Of a stretch of 64,000 nt of DNA, positions 1-12,334 are shown one piece after another. The DNA comes from Odobenus rosmarus divergens. Lineage: Eukaryota > Chordata > Mammalia > Carnivora > Odobenidae. Numbering within the stretch: the first letter of the stretch is position 1; each line of letters starts with the position of its first letter. The position numbers were made by a program, and so were the translations under genes. Under the pieces are notes generated by a model. It was not told the DNA's origin, ran no database searches, and saw only the letters and a program-made list of their open reading frames with translations. Where the stretch lies: NCBI RefSeq assembly GCF_000321225.1, contig NW_004450398.1, forward strand, positions 1,786,340-1,850,339. Reading direction: 5' to 3'.

Positions 1-3000
1 CTCTCCCCCTCTGGTGCTGGGAAGAGAGTTTGGATGACGAGCACCCGCACACTGTGATCATGCCACAGGGGGGTGGGGTGGAGGGTGGGGGAGACCTGGG
101 GAATTCCCACATGGGAAATCTGGGCATTGGCCTCGTAGAGCAGAAAGGTGTCAGGAAACTGCGCCCAGGCTCTGTATCACGGTATGACTTTGGCCCCCCA
201 TCTGCCCAGCGGCCACACCCCCTGGGTCCCGCGGCATCCACGGGCTGCCAGAGATCAAGGCAGAGATGGGAGGAGGGGCCTCCCTGCCCCTCCCAACTCA
301 GGATGACAAGAAGCTGCTCCCCTCCGGGGCAAGCGCCTGGGAGGCACCCCCTGCCTTGGATGGGATGGGGGGAGCGGCTCAATTGGGTTGCTTTCCTCAT
401 GACTCATGCTTTCTGGGACCAGACTTGTCCCCCCGGGACGCACTTTCCAGAAAGGCCCCCATCTGGCCCCCGTCTGCCCTGTGCAGATGTCCAGGCCTCA
501 GCTGCACCCAGCCCAGGCCAGGAATAGGCTGGGCAGCCCCTGGCTGTGAGGGGGGCCTCGCTGGGACGGGGGCACCTTTTTTCTGGAGGGTGACAGCCCA
601 GTGCGCTATTGGCGACATATCAACATATCAGCTTGCCCACAAGGAAACTGCCCGTGCACCTGCCCCCAGTCAGTGATCCCAGTCCAGCGCGCCCCATCTG
701 GGGACAGCTGCAGGAGTCAAAGCCTGGACTCAGCCTCTCCTTTCCTCTCGGGCCCCCCCAGTCTGACCAGCGACCGTCCTCATGTCGGTTCCCTCGAAGC
801 AGACCCAAGAGGGGGGCTCTGCATGTTCCCAGGAAGGGTGTGGGGTGGTGGGGCAGGAAGGAGGCTCAGCAAGGACACGGACCCCATGGAGGGCCTCCTG
901 CTGGACCAGTGAGGGTCACCCTGTGGGGGTTCCGATCAGGGCAGGGGTGGAGTGTTTACACCCCCATGGCCTCCGTCTCCGGAGAGGCATGAGTTCCCGG
1001 CTCTTCTGGTGTCCCATGGGTTTCCCATGGGTTCAGGCAAAGCCGGCACCAGCAGTGATCGGTGCTCTGACAAAGAGGGGCAGGTGCTGCGGAGACCGGT
1101 CCAGGGAGGCGGGGGTGCGGGGGTGCGGGGGTGGGGGCCGGAGAAGCCAGGCGGGGGCATCAACAGCGCTGGCTGCAGCTGCCCAACGTGCTCCATGTGC
1201 CCTCTATTTATTTCTGGAAAATGTTTGCCTCTCCCCTTCCTCCCAGCTGCCCTCATCTTTCACGGGGACACCCAGGAGCCTCCTAACTGGGCCCCCTGTC
1301 TCCGTCCGGCCCCCACGAACCGCTGTCCACAGAGCGGCAGAGAGGACTTGCTAAATGCACATCCTCTTCTCCCAGCCCTCGGAGGCGGCCAACTCAGTTG
1401 CCCCCAGGTTTGGGGAGGTGCTGTGGAAGAATGCAGCAAGCAGGGGCTGTCCGAGCCCACAGTGCTCCCCAGAGACCCCTTTGGATGGAGGCCAGGGGCA
1501 GCCAGGGGTGGGGGGCTCCACCAAGCCCCCCCAGGCCTGGAGCCAGGACCGCTGTGGGCAGTATGATGCGGGCTAGGGTCGAGAAGGCTGCGCTCCCCGG
1601 CTGCCGTGGGAAGAGTCGGGGGTGATGCAGGGGGAGGAGCGGGGCCAGGCAGACCAGGCCCCAGGCTGTTGTCACAGTCAGTCCAGGTGAGAAGAGAAGC
1701 CGTTGGAGACAGGTGGACGGATCCCGCCAGGAGGCCTGCCAGAGGGACGGGGTGTGGGATGGGGAGCAGCGGCCCCCACACCTCAGGTGGACACGCAGGC
1801 TGGAGGCCCAGCGTTGGGACCATCCCTCCCGGAACGCTCCTTACCGTTGCTTCCAGGAGCCCCCGGGGGCACTTGGGCCAGCAAGCAGGTGTCCCAGCAT
1901 CCCAGACTCCCTGGGCGTGCGGGAGGGAGTCAGGCTCTCATCTCTGCCTTGCCCAGAGCGCATGGTGGGAGGGTGTGAGATTCCTAAGTGTGGAAAGGGG
2001 GTTCAGAGGGTGGGGGCTCAAAGGTGACCACATCTTCTGTGTCTCCCCGACCCCCAGTGTCCCCATGGTGGGAGAGGCACGGTGGGATATCGGGTCACTC
2101 CTCCAGCTCACTCTCCATCCTTCATCCACCCTGTAGGCCCAATGTCCTAAGTACATGTGAGAGGTCCATGTGCTTTGCCCCATCCGACCTCCTTCTCTGT
2201 GCTGGTTCCTCAAGGACGCCCCAGGCCAGGGGAGCAGCCAGACGCTAAAGGGACAATGGCAGCTCTGTGTGGCATGATGGAGGGACATGAAGAGGGTAAG
2301 GGGCCCAGAGGAGGCTCTGGTCCTGCTGAGGGCATCCAGGAGGGCTTCCTGGAGGTGGCAATGCTGCGCAGAGAAAAATGCCATCCCAGGAAGAGACAGC
2401 AGCTTGAGCTAAGCCTTGGAGGCCCAGGAGGGAGTGCCGAAGAAGAGTGCTGGCATTACTTGGGGTAGCGTGAGGCAGGGGTGCCAAGACATGAGGCCAC
2501 ATGGCAGGGGGGATGGGGAGCAGGGGTCTGATGACGGGCCAGTCTGGGGCGCCCAGATCCAAGGCAGGCTTGATGCCAGGACAGTAGAGCGACATGGTCT
2601 GATGTGACCTTGAGAAGGACCCCTTCCTTGCATAGCAGGACCTCAGGCAGGAGGCCAGGCGGCCGGGCTTGGGCTGGGACCTGATGCTGCCGAGGCCCCG
2701 GGCACTGGAAAAGGGGTAGTGAGTGGCAAGCAGAAGTGTGCCGCTGTTGCCAGGGTGTGACCAGGTGACACCCAGGCAGGTCCCGGGCCCGGTCTGGTGG
2801 CCTCAGTTTCCTTGTGTGTAAATAGAGGGGATTGGGTGTGGTGGGCTCTGGGCCAGGGAAGGCGAGCGGGGAGGCCACCTCTTTCTGCTTCCTGCTCCCC
2901 GCCCCCCACCAGCTAGGGATTGGGGGACGAGCTCGGGACTCTTGAAAAGGCCAGTGCAGGGGCGGCTGCCCCGGCTAGCCTCACTTGCAGGCTCCCGCAT

Positions 3001-3954
3001 CCAGGGCTGCCCCAGGAGAAAAAGGGATCTTAGCTATTTACAGCCTCCCCCCACCGCCCCCCGGGGGCCAGGTTTCTCAGGACAATCGATGCCATCATTC
3101 CGGGAAGCCTGCCCCAGGAGAGGCCCGGATCTGTCCCCCTGCATTTGCATAGCCACGCTAACAGGAAACAGGACTCATCCGCCCTGGCCGGGCCTGGCCA
3201 GTCAGCTCCCGGCTCAGGCTCAGCTCCGGTGACCCAGGCTGGGCGGCCAGTACCACCGCCCCCCCCCCCAGCCCTCAGCTGGCAGAAGCCCCAGCTGGGC
3301 GCCCTGGGTGGCAGCCAGACAGGTGGCCGGAGAGGAGACATGGAGACTCCAAGCAGGCCAGCTGCATTTCCCAGGGAAGGAGGAAGGTGCTGTCAACAGC
3401 ACCAGCTGGGTGCTCCACGGGGGGTCAAAGGGCACCGTGCTATCACTGAGCCATCCAGCTTCCCAGAAGCCATGGGTCGGCTTTCCTCTTGCAGGAAGAT
3501 TGCCTGTCGGCTACCTGGCTCCTCTGTGTTCTTTCCCAGCTCCCCCAGCTCCTTTCCCGAAAGACTGCCAGGCTTTGAGCAGGAAGCCTATTTCTCAGAT
3601 GCCCCCAGGAGGTGCCAGGCAAGGCGCAGAACTCCGTGTGCTCAGCCGGGCTCAGAAACCAGGGGTTTGGGGGCCAGCCAGGGCTTGGCCTCGTCAGAGC
3701 CGGGGCGGGGGGCGCTGGGAGCCCTGGGCCTGCTGGGCCTCAGTCTCCCCCCTCTGCAACAGGGATACACGGTTGGCAGGAAGGAGGACCCCATGGAGAG
3801 GCGTCATAGAAAAGCTAGTTACTGCAATTCTAGGGCTCGCATCTGCCTTTCAGGCAATGCTCCGGACCTCTTTATGGCAGCCGTTGAAAGAGAAATCAGA
3901 CTTTACCATCTGATGAAGCACGGTGGAGAGAGGGTGGCAGTCCCTGAGACGTTC

Positions 3955-4080
3955 TGCAGACAGCCCGACGCAGGCTTGGATACTGGCTCTGCCACTCGCT
4001 GGCTGGGTCACCATTCAAGCTCCTGAGCTTCCTTGAGGCTCTGTTTCCACGGGTGTAGAGTAAGGACTCCATCAGATACG
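3955..4080 (+). repeat. MIR fragment
   Basis: TTGGATACTGGCTCTGCCAC, TCGCTGGCTGGGTCACC and GAGGCTCTGTTTCCACGGG fit MIR. Confidence 0.5.
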
Positions 4081-4769
4081 ACACTAAAGGCCCTGGTGGG
4101 AAGAGAAGTGCAGTGCAAGGTGGCCCCACCAAGAGGGTGGTGAGCTCCACTCAGCCACAGCCCCCCGAGGGAGGGGCTAGCGTTACCGAAATGAACCCCC
4201 CTCCCCATGGCTGGCTCGGGGGGGGGGGGGGCGGCCCTCAGGGAGATCAGAGTTGAGGGGAGGAGCCTGGAAGCACCAAGTCTTATACAAGGAATCTGGA
4301 GGAGGACTGAGGAAGGAAAATGCCTGGCTGGCCCGGAAATCTAGGGAAGCTTCCTGGAGGAGGGGATGTCTGAGCTGGTCTTGAGGACCGACAGGTTTGA
4401 CAATGAGGGTGGCAAGGGAGGCATGCCGGGCAGAGGAGTCATCCCGGGCACCCGCTGTGCCTCCACCCCTGCCCCAGGCCCTCCCACCGCACAGGGCGTC
4501 TGAGCCTCCTCACCTACCCACTGTCACTCTCTCCCTGGGCCCTGGGGTCTTCAGATCCCCATCAATGGGGATACCCTTTCCCATGACATGGGAGCCACCA
4601 TCACAGAGAAGCCAGGACAGCTGGATGGCACCACGTCTGGTGGGCTGGGCCCCGTCCTTCCCCATGGGACCCTGCCCTCTGTCCTCCAGGGTCTCTGCTG
4701 CCAGCCTTGTAACATCCCATCCTCTGGCCGATTTTCCTAAGAAAACTCTTTCTAAATGAACGAAAGCGT

Positions 4770-4905
4770 GATGTTGTTCTCAAACTCTTGCAACTTGCTT
4801 TCTCCTTTAAGTATACACCAGTGACATTTTCCTAAAGGAAGAAATATTCCAAATCCACCATTTTCATGGCTGGGCATGGTCCATGGTAGGGATGGACTGG
4901 AACGA
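4770..4905 (-). mobile_element. Possible old L1 fragment
   Basis: TTGCAACTTGCTTTCTCC and a following ATATTCCAAATCC/TGGCTGGGCATGGTCCATGG resemble the 'gcaacttgctttttcatt ... gctgcatagtattccat' part of old L1 3' UTRs. Weak match. Confidence 0.35.
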
Positions 4906-4984
4906 ACTTAAGCAAGTCTGTGATCCCAGCAAACATTTCTTGAGGCAGCTGAGGTGTGAGCGGGCAAAAGAACGAGAGCCCAGA

Positions 4985-5130
4985 ATCGTTTCGTTCTGAG
5001 TTCTGATCCTGACTCCACTTTCTAGAGCTGTGTGACTCTGGGCAAGTTACTCGACCTCTCTGGTTGTTCTTGGCTTCCTGCAAGATGGGGAAAGAGCAGC
5101 TTCTGCTCACGCCTTGTGGTGACACTTCCT
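4985..5130 (+). repeat. MIR fragment
   Basis: TGACTCCACTTTCTAGAGCTG, TGTGACTCTGGGCAAGTTAC and CGACCTCTCTGG are MIR core sequence. Confidence 0.65.
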
Positions 5131-5442
5131 GGACACCTTGTGTGTGAGGTGCTTAATTAAGCCCAGTGCCACACAGATGGACAAGAGATGCCCCATTCGT
5201 GGCGTCTGGGGGTGGCGGTGGTGGTCTGACTTGAGTCAGCCCTGAATTCACCTTCTGGGGCGGTGAAGGGTTTGCAAGGAAGCGGCAGAGGGAGAAACTG
5301 CTCCGGGCTGCCTCCTCCCCTCCACACCCCTTCCAAAGAATGCCCCTGAATCTTCTTGAGGTTGGCTGGAGGAGAAAGCCACACTCAGGTTGGCCTGAAG
5401 CGCCACCCCACCTTCACGGATCCCTTCCTTTGCTTTGGCACT

Positions 5443-5445
<3 letters not shown>

Positions 5446-5482
<37 letters not shown>
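5446..5482. repeat. (TC)n microsatellite
   Basis: About 17 TC units without interruption. Confidence 0.95.
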
Positions 5483-6254
5483 CTTTGCATGTGCAAATGA
5501 ATGCCCCACGATGGCTCTGCGGACCCCTCTGGTGAGGGTCACCACTGGGGACCCAGGGGCCCCCGGATGGGTGGGCAGATGGATGGAGGCACAGTCGCCC
5601 CACTCCCAAGGGGGCGCCCAGCAAGAGGGCAAGAGGACCCCAGCCTCAGGCTCTCGCTGCTCAAATCCCCAGCACCGAAGTGCCCTGCGGGGATTGCCGG
5701 ACGCAGCTTCGTGTCCCCAGAGTCCTTGCCACAAGCCTCCTTATTTCTGCCTCTCATCCCCAAGCGCTCCCTGAGGATCTCGCGGGCCCCGGGAGGCTGT
5801 GCTGCCTGCCCCACCCCCCTCCAGCCCCCTCTCCCAGCAGCTCGGCTGCTCCCAGCCTCAGTTTCCTGCAAAATGCCAACAGTGAGGCTATCAGACGGAG
5901 TGACACTGGAGATGGTCGGTCGTGCAGGTGGGAATCAGGTGGAACGTGGACAAGGTCGTGGGCGGCCACCCTCCGCCTGCCTCCTGGTAGAGGCCAGAGG
6001 ACCAGCGGAGAGGAACCCTGCCCTTGGCGCGGTGCGCCTGACTCCATAAATGTTCGTGGTCACTGCTATTATTTATTGTGGTGAGTGGGGCCGGCTGCAA
6101 GGTGGGATCTCAGTCCCCCAAGGCTCAGCCCGAGCACAGGGGACAGGAGGACCACCCCTGCTCTGCCCCCCACCCCACCCCCCGGGATCTCTAAGCTCCC
6201 CAGCGGCCGGGCCCACGGCCGGAGTTGATACAGAGTTCTCCCCGAAAAGCCCCG

Positions 6255-6630
6255 ATTCATTATCCGCCAGGCCCAGGAGGGGGTGGGAGGGGCACAGTGA
6301 GTTGAAAGCCCCGAGGCCACCTTCCCGGGCCCGGGACTCAGGGATAATACTGCTCGGCCCCTTGGTGTGTTATCCGTGGTGGGAGTGATTAAGTGGGGAG
6401 TCACGGTGTGTGCCATGCGCCCTGGCGAGTCATCGCCTGGCCTCTGACCTCCTTCTGACTCAGGGCCAGCCTGGCCTTCCCTCCCGGGGAGGGGGGGGGG
6501 AGGGGGCGGGGCGGCGGGTGGGGGGGGCTGGCCGGGCTGTGCCTTTCATTCATGGCTTCATTTTTCTCATCAGTCCATTCACTGAGTGAGATCAATCACG
6601 GTGGCTCATTCAGGCGACTCATCAGCTGGG
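6255..6630. promoter_or_regulatory. Cluster of GATA-type and AP-1/NF-E2-type motifs
   Basis: Three GATA-type cores (TTATC 6260-6264, GATAA 6343-6347, TTATC 6370-6374) sit next to GAGTCATC (6427-6434) and a TGACTCAG AP-1/NF-E2 core (6456-6463), with another GACTCATC near 6617. Such short motifs occur by chance; the grouping is the only reason to note it. Confidence 0.25.
6486..6533 (+). repeat. G-rich tract with G-quadruplex potential
   Basis: Many G runs of 3 or more: GGGGAGGGGGGGGGGAGGGG, then GCGGGGCGGCGGGTGGGG. At least four runs lie within 30 bases. Confidence 0.6.
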
Positions 6631-8394
6631 CGGGCCATTCATTCATTCGTAGTAAGCTCAGCAACCCTTCTGTGGGCCGCGCTCCGCCGCTGTCTGTAGT
6701 CCTCCCAGGGCCCAGGAGGGGGGTTGTCCTTGCCCCCTCCCTAGGAACAGGAAAGCGGAGGCCGCCGTCCCTTCTTGAGCCATGCCCTCCCCTCCCCCGC
6801 TGCTGGACCAGGGACCCCTGCTCTGCAAAAGCTGGAGAGCCCCATGCTGCATGGAAAGGTAAGCGGTGTCTGGATCAGCCTTGCCCCAGACTGTGACACC
6901 TGAGGGCAGGGACCCGGTTGGCCCCCCGTGTCCCCGGGCCCATCATAGGCTTCTTCACGCTCAGCTCTTGGAGACTGGCCTCATGAAGGCCAACCATCCC
7001 TTGAGGCTATGTGAGACCCCCAGACCTGCATGTTCCCTCCCCGCCCCCCCCCCCGCCGCAATCCCCCAGGAAGGCCAGAACCTTCCCTCCAGCTCTTGGA
7101 GAACTTCCAGAGACTTCCAGGGTTCCCACTGTCTCCTCATCCCCTGGACCCAGGCGGAAAAACTCAGCCCTTCCGTCAAAGCCTCAGAAAAAAACCCACA
7201 TTCCCATGAGGCATTTGGGAGAAGTGCAGGTTTCCCAGGATTGGGGAGGGGTAGTCAGGGAAGGTGGGGGGGCAGCCGCAGCAATGTCTGTGGTTTCGGA
7301 TGGACAGCCCCCCGGCGGATGGCAGATAGAGACCCCCCGGTGAGGGTCCTACCGGGTGGGATTTCTCCGGTGCTGAGTCCGCGTGAACTCATCTGCAGGG
7401 ACATTCGGGGTGTGCGCTACTCTCGGGATGGGAAGTCTCCCCCACCGGGGCCGGCCGAGTCTGCTTTGGCTGCTGGTCCAGGGGCTTCACAAGGGGGAGA
7501 CGGGTTTTCCTACTGCTGCTGCCTTGGCTTGAGATGGCAGCAAAGTGGGGCACTGCCGATCTGGGCCCTGGACCGCCTGCCCCGCCCCACTCCTGCCCTT
7601 CCTGTCTTGGACTTGCAGTTTCTCACCGGAGACTCCTTCCCTCGCGTGTGGCTGCGTCCCCAAGCCGGTGGGCAAAGTGAAGGCCCCTTTCACGGAAGGG
7701 GGTGTTCTTCAGGGTCCTGCCTTCGTGCTGGTCCCCTGTTCCCGCCCCCCTGCACAATCTGTTCCAACGGCCAGGTCCCCGGGTGTCAGATGGGCAGAAG
7801 GAGAGCCCACCTGACGTCATGTGCAGTTCACCTTGAATTCCTTCTTTCTTGCTGGATCCTGGGGATTTCCTTTTCTTTCTTTTGAGCTTATCCCTCTAAC
7901 CACCCTCCCCGCAGGGCTTCCCATAGCCACCTGGGATAAAGCCTGGGTTCCTTGAAACAGCCCTGCCAGCCCCATGCTGGACTTCGTGTGATTTGCACAA
8001 TTCCAGGAAGGAAGTATGGCTGGGCCCATGAATCAGATGGGGACACTGAGGCACAGAAGAGCAGAAGGAGCTCTGCTTGGTGTGGCGGGGAGGGGGGAAC
8101 GGGGCCCTGGGGTCTGCACCTCCTGCTCCACCCACCTCCTGGGTGCCAGCCATAGGAGCCCTGCCCGAGGCCACCTGACCACCCCCTCCCTCCCCAGAAG
8201 CGGACACGTGGCAGGACCTGCCAGGATCCACTGGCCCGGGTGCCCAGCAGGTAAACACAGGGTGTGGTCCTTCCTTCTAGGAATGGGCTGCCCGGAGATT
8301 TCCTTCAAAGACGAGGGCGAGGTCCTGCCCATCACGGCCACCCCCCGGGCTGGGCCATTCCCTGGGCCAGCGAGGACGTGCGGCCAGGGGGCGA

Positions 8395-8680
8395 GATCCT
8401 GGGCTCTGAAGTCAGAAGGACTGGGTCCCGGGCCCTACTCCACCCTGAGCAGCTCAGGGGCCCTCAGGCTAGTGACCGTCCCTCTCCGGCCCTCGGCTTG
8501 CCCATCCGTGCACGCGGTGGGGTGTGGCTGGAGTGAGAGGTCCTGTGGGTGTCCTTACGCCAGCCTCTCTGGGCCTCGGCTTCCTCCTCGGTGACACGGG
8601 GGGACAGCGGGGCTCCTCATAGGCTCGGGAGGAGAGAAGGAGCACTGCGTGCAAAACGCTCGGAGCAGGGCCGCGCAGTG
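8395..8680 (+). repeat. MIR-derived sequence
   Basis: CTGGGCTCTGAAGTCAGAAGG and later CTCTCTGGGCCTCGGCTTCC, CTCCTCGGTGACACGGGG fit one or two diverged MIRs. Confidence 0.5.
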
Positions 8681-9334
8681 GGGCGGCTGTGGGGCTAACT
8701 GGGACTGGGGTCACGCCCCAGATGTGCCAACAGCTGGCAATTTCATACCCAGTCCTGCTGCTGGCGGAGACTTTCTCTTGGCACTTTACCGGCCTCTTCT
8801 GGTGCAAATGCAGTCCCTTTCGGGGTAGCTCTTTCAAGGATTCTTGTCTTGTGCTTGCTCCTCGTTCTGTCCCTTTCCCCAGGCGGTGCCGACCCGGAGG
8901 GAGGGATGCCCTTCTGCATCTTCGGCGGTCCCTGGGCCCCACCCAGCCCCGGGAGCCCTGGATTGGCATCTGTCCATCTGGGTAGCAGGCTGCTCAGGTC
9001 TGGGGGTCCCCTGGGGTGTGGGAGACATGCCCGGTTCTCCTCTCCTCCCAGGTGTGGGTCAGTGTGCTACTGGGCCTTGCTGTGGCTCGTGGAATGTGAG
9101 CAGGTGTTCACCTGTCGCCTCCGAGCTGACACACAGAGCTGGCCCGGGAAGCTCCCTCAAGCTCGCGTGGGTCTCACGGCCACGTCCACCTCCAGGATGT
9201 TCCACCGAGAAGCAGGACGCCCAGCTCCTCTTGCTTTCAGCTGGGTGCCCTCCACCCTGTCTGGGTTTCCACGGCCCCACACCCATCCTCCCCTCCTGGG
9301 CTGAGCCGGGGTGGTCTCCCTTTTTTCACCCGGC

Positions 9335-9870
9335 AGCCACGAACCTGATCTCGTTTCTATGCATTCTCTTTCCTTTTCAAAGTTCCACGTATAAGTGAGA
9401 TCACACGGTATTTGTCTTGCTCTGTCTGACTTCTCTCGCTGAGCACAAGACTCTCACGGTTCATCTGCGTTGTCACAAATGGAGGATTTCCTTCTTTTTC
9501 TTCTTTTTTTTTTTTAATGGCCGGGTGTAGATACCACATTTTCTTTACCCGTTGACCCACTGGGGTCACTCGGGCTGCTCCCGTGTCTTGTGAATGATGC
9601 TACAATGAATCCGGGGATGCAGATAGCACTCGGACACAGCGATTCCCTTCTCTTTGGATAAACACCCAGAAGTGGGATTGCTGGATCCTATGGGTAGTTG
9701 TCTTTTTCATGTTTTGAGGATGCGCCATATTCTTCTCCGCAGTGCCTGCACCGGCTTGCCTCCCCACCACGGGGCACCAGCGTCCCCTTCCTCCACATGC
9801 TCACCAGCACCTGTCTCTGGTCTTCGTGAGGGCAGCCATGCCGACAGGTATGAGGGGCAATCCTGTTGTG
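9335..9870 (-). mobile_element. L1 3' fragment (antisense)
   Basis: Contains the antisense of the L1 ORF2-end/3' region: TATAAGTGAGATCACACGGT, GTGAATGATGCTACAATGAA, AACACCCAGAAGTGGGATTG. Many substitutions and indels, so no intact reading frame remains. Confidence 0.75.
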
Positions 9871-10118
9871 GTGAACAAATTCACTTTAAACCCAACACTT
9901 TGCGAAAGCAGTTGTAATGGAAAAGGACATTTCACGAGATCGCACCAAGTGGAACGCTAGTCTGGCTGACCATACGTCTCGAGGAAGTGTAAGTACAGTG
10001 AAAATCAAAGAAAATAGTCACTGCTGGCTTCAGAGGTGGACTGTCAAAGGTAAAGGGGGGGGTGCTTCTTTCTTTTTCAAAAAGGGGAGATCAGCAAATG
10101 TTTAAAAGGCTGTTAAAG

Positions 10119-10300
10119 GGACGCCTGGGTGGCTCAGTTGGTTAAGTGCCTGCCCTTGGCTCCGGTCGTGATCCCGGGTCCTGGGATTGAGCCCCGCATC
10201 GGGCTCCTTGCTCAGTGGGGAGCCTGCTTCTCCCTCTCCCACTCCCCCTGCTTGTGTTCCCTCTCTCGCTCTCTCTGTCAAAATTTAAAAAAAAAAAAAA
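10119..10300 (+). mobile_element. SINEC (CAN-SINE, tRNA-Lys-derived)
   Basis: Full-length element starting GGACGCCTGGGTGGCTCAGT, with pol III box-like tRNA part, pyrimidine-rich tail and poly(A). It is flanked by a perfect 15-bp target-site duplication AAAAGGCTGTTAAAG at 10104-10118 and 10301-10315. Confidence 0.95.
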
Positions 10301-10764
10301 AAAAGGCTGTTAAAGATGGAGAAGCACTCCGTGGAGACTTTCTTTTTCCTTTATCTGATGGACCAAAAGGGAGTGCAGAAGGGGGTGACTCTGTACCCTG
10401 TGCTCTGAGGTCACGTGAGACCCCCAAGGCATCTCTCCTGCATGGGGAGCCCTGGAGGGGTTGTGGAGAGCCCCCGCAGGAGCTGGGGGCTGGGCTGGAG
10501 GAAGCCCCAACCTCCCCGGCCGCCCCCTCTCCTTGGCGCTCCACGGGTGCAGTGTGGGAAAAGGGCTGCCTCCTCTGGGAAACAGGGCCAAGCCCCCTGC
10601 GCCGAGGGCAAGCACCCTGGGTCAGGTGGAGGGGAAGTTAGTGCAACCATCCACCCCTGCAGACTCCAGGAGCAGATGCACTCGAGGGGCGCCTACCCCC
10701 GGAGGGCAGGGCCTGGGCGCAGAGCTTCCCCCTGGGCTGGGGGCAAGGTGCAGGTATAGGGGTA

Positions 10765-10980
10765 GGCCCGTCGGGGTAGGAATCAGTCCCAGCCTCGTCT
10801 CCCAGATCCGTGACCTTGGGCAAGTCTCCTAATCTCTCCGTGCCTCGGTTTCCTTATCTGGAAAACAGGAGATCATAGTGCCTATGGCACAGGGCTGAGA
10901 GGTGACATGGGATGGATTGTGACGGTGCGCTTGGCACAATGCCCGATTCGGAGGCGGTGCTCGGTACAGGCTAGTGGCCC
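10765..10980 (+). repeat. MIR
   Basis: ATCCGTGACCTTGGGCAAGTC, GCCTCGGTTTCCTTATCTGG and CGCTTGGCACAATGCC are the MIR core and 3' part in order. Confidence 0.8.
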
Positions 10981-11429
10981 AGACACTGATGATGAAGGAG
11001 AGGGTGAACAGAATGAGGATGAAGATGGCACATGTTGGCCTGGGCTCAGCCTTCAGGGTGTGCTTCCCAGCGGGTCCCTTGGCAACGCCCCCGCATGGAT
11101 TGGAAGCATCGGGGGCAGAGGGGTGAGCGGCTCCAGAGCCCGCAGAGTCCCGGCCTGTGCTGGATCCCGCGGTGCGTGGCCCCTGGGGCTTCTGGGGGCC
11201 CCCTCAGGGACAGCCTGGGACAGTCCTGCCCAGAGGTTCCAGGGACAGGGAGATGCCTTCCAGGAGCCACTCCCTGGAGTCAGAGACCAAGGAAACCTGT
11301 TCACTCACCCTCCCGCGGCATTCCAAAAAAAGGGTGGTTGTGTCAGCACCAATGGGGGCCCCAGCCACTTGCCAGCCCTCGCCTCGGCAGAGCGTGGAGT
11401 CTGCCCGTAGGCACTTTGGGAAGAAGACG

Positions 11430-11515
11430 TCTGAGCTTGCATTTGCCAGGAGGAGAAACTGAGGCTCAGAGATGGGAAGGCACCAGCTCTTGGTCACACA
11501 GAAAGCTGCTTTTGG
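11430..11515 (-). repeat. MIR fragment (antisense)
   Basis: AGGAGAAACTGAGGCTCAGAG and TTGGTCACACAGAAAGCTG are the reverse complement of the MIR core. Confidence 0.55.
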
Positions 11516-11524
11516 AGCCACAGT

Positions 11525-11920
11525 CCCTCCAATGGGCCCCAGGGCCTTTGCACTGGCCTTTCCCTCTGCCTCTTACCACCCAGACATCCCCTTCCTACCT
11601 CCTTCAATCTTTCTCCTTCCTCAGCACAACCTTCCCCGATCTCTGTTTGGAGCTGCAGTCCCTTCCTCTCCCCCCTGGCTGGCCCGGCCCTCCTTCCTCA
11701 GCTCTCTCTGTGCTTTCTCGGGCACTCTGCACTTGCTGGTCACTGGGGATTTATGTGCTTATGTTCTATATTGCCTGCCGTCCTCTGCCGGGAGCTCAGC
11801 TGCCGGGGGGGGCATGGAGTTTTGTCTGACTTGTTCCCAGCTGTCTCCCCAGTGCCTAGTACATTGCCTGGTACATAGTAGGTGCCCAATCAATGTGTGC
11901 TAAATAAATGTTCCAGTGAC
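11525..11920 (+). repeat. L2 3' end
   Basis: CAGGGCCTTTGCACTGGCC through to CCCAGTGCCTAGTACATTGCC, TACATAGTAGGTGCCCAATC and AATAAATG, the standard LINE-2 3' end. Confidence 0.75.
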
Positions 11921-12334
11921 GGGGAAAATGAAATTTGCCTCCCCGTCCACTAGGGCCTCCCAGGAAGGGGCCGGGGGGCAGGGGGGCTCTGCAGTCACCT
12001 CTTCTCGGTGACAGATGCCACCAAGGGCAGGGTCCAGTTCCCAGGTATTTGGCAGGAGCTACCCCCAAAGGACTGTTCCTACCTGGGCAGACTGGCACGA
12101 AGCCCAGAGTTGATAAACCGAGGGAGATAAGCGGGTTCAGGAGAAAACAGTGAGATAGGACATGCTCTAGGCAGTTCCTGTGAATTCTCTGGGCAGGTGA
12201 AGGGGGGGGGGTGTTCCCTCTGCCAAGGCAGCTGGAGCAGGCTAGGGCCCCACTCGGGCCCTGGGGAGGCGTGGGGTGGTGACTCCTGGCCTTGCTCTGT
12301 AAGAGGCAAAGCGTGTGACCGGGAGCCTCAAGGA

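Noticed and set aside
3145..4026. 293-codon plus-strand open frame
   Set aside because: Its 3' end runs into MIR-derived sequence, which argues against a real gene.
6866..7885. 339-codon plus-strand open frame
   Set aside because: GC-rich, stop-poor DNA with other open frames overlapping in several registers; composition is Pro/Gly/Ser-rich without a domain, and there is no promoter or splice support.
10119..10190. tRNA-like sequence with box A/B features
   Set aside because: It is the head of a SINEC element, not a tRNA gene; the same holds for the heads at 40.4, 42.7, 49.4 and 56.9 kb.
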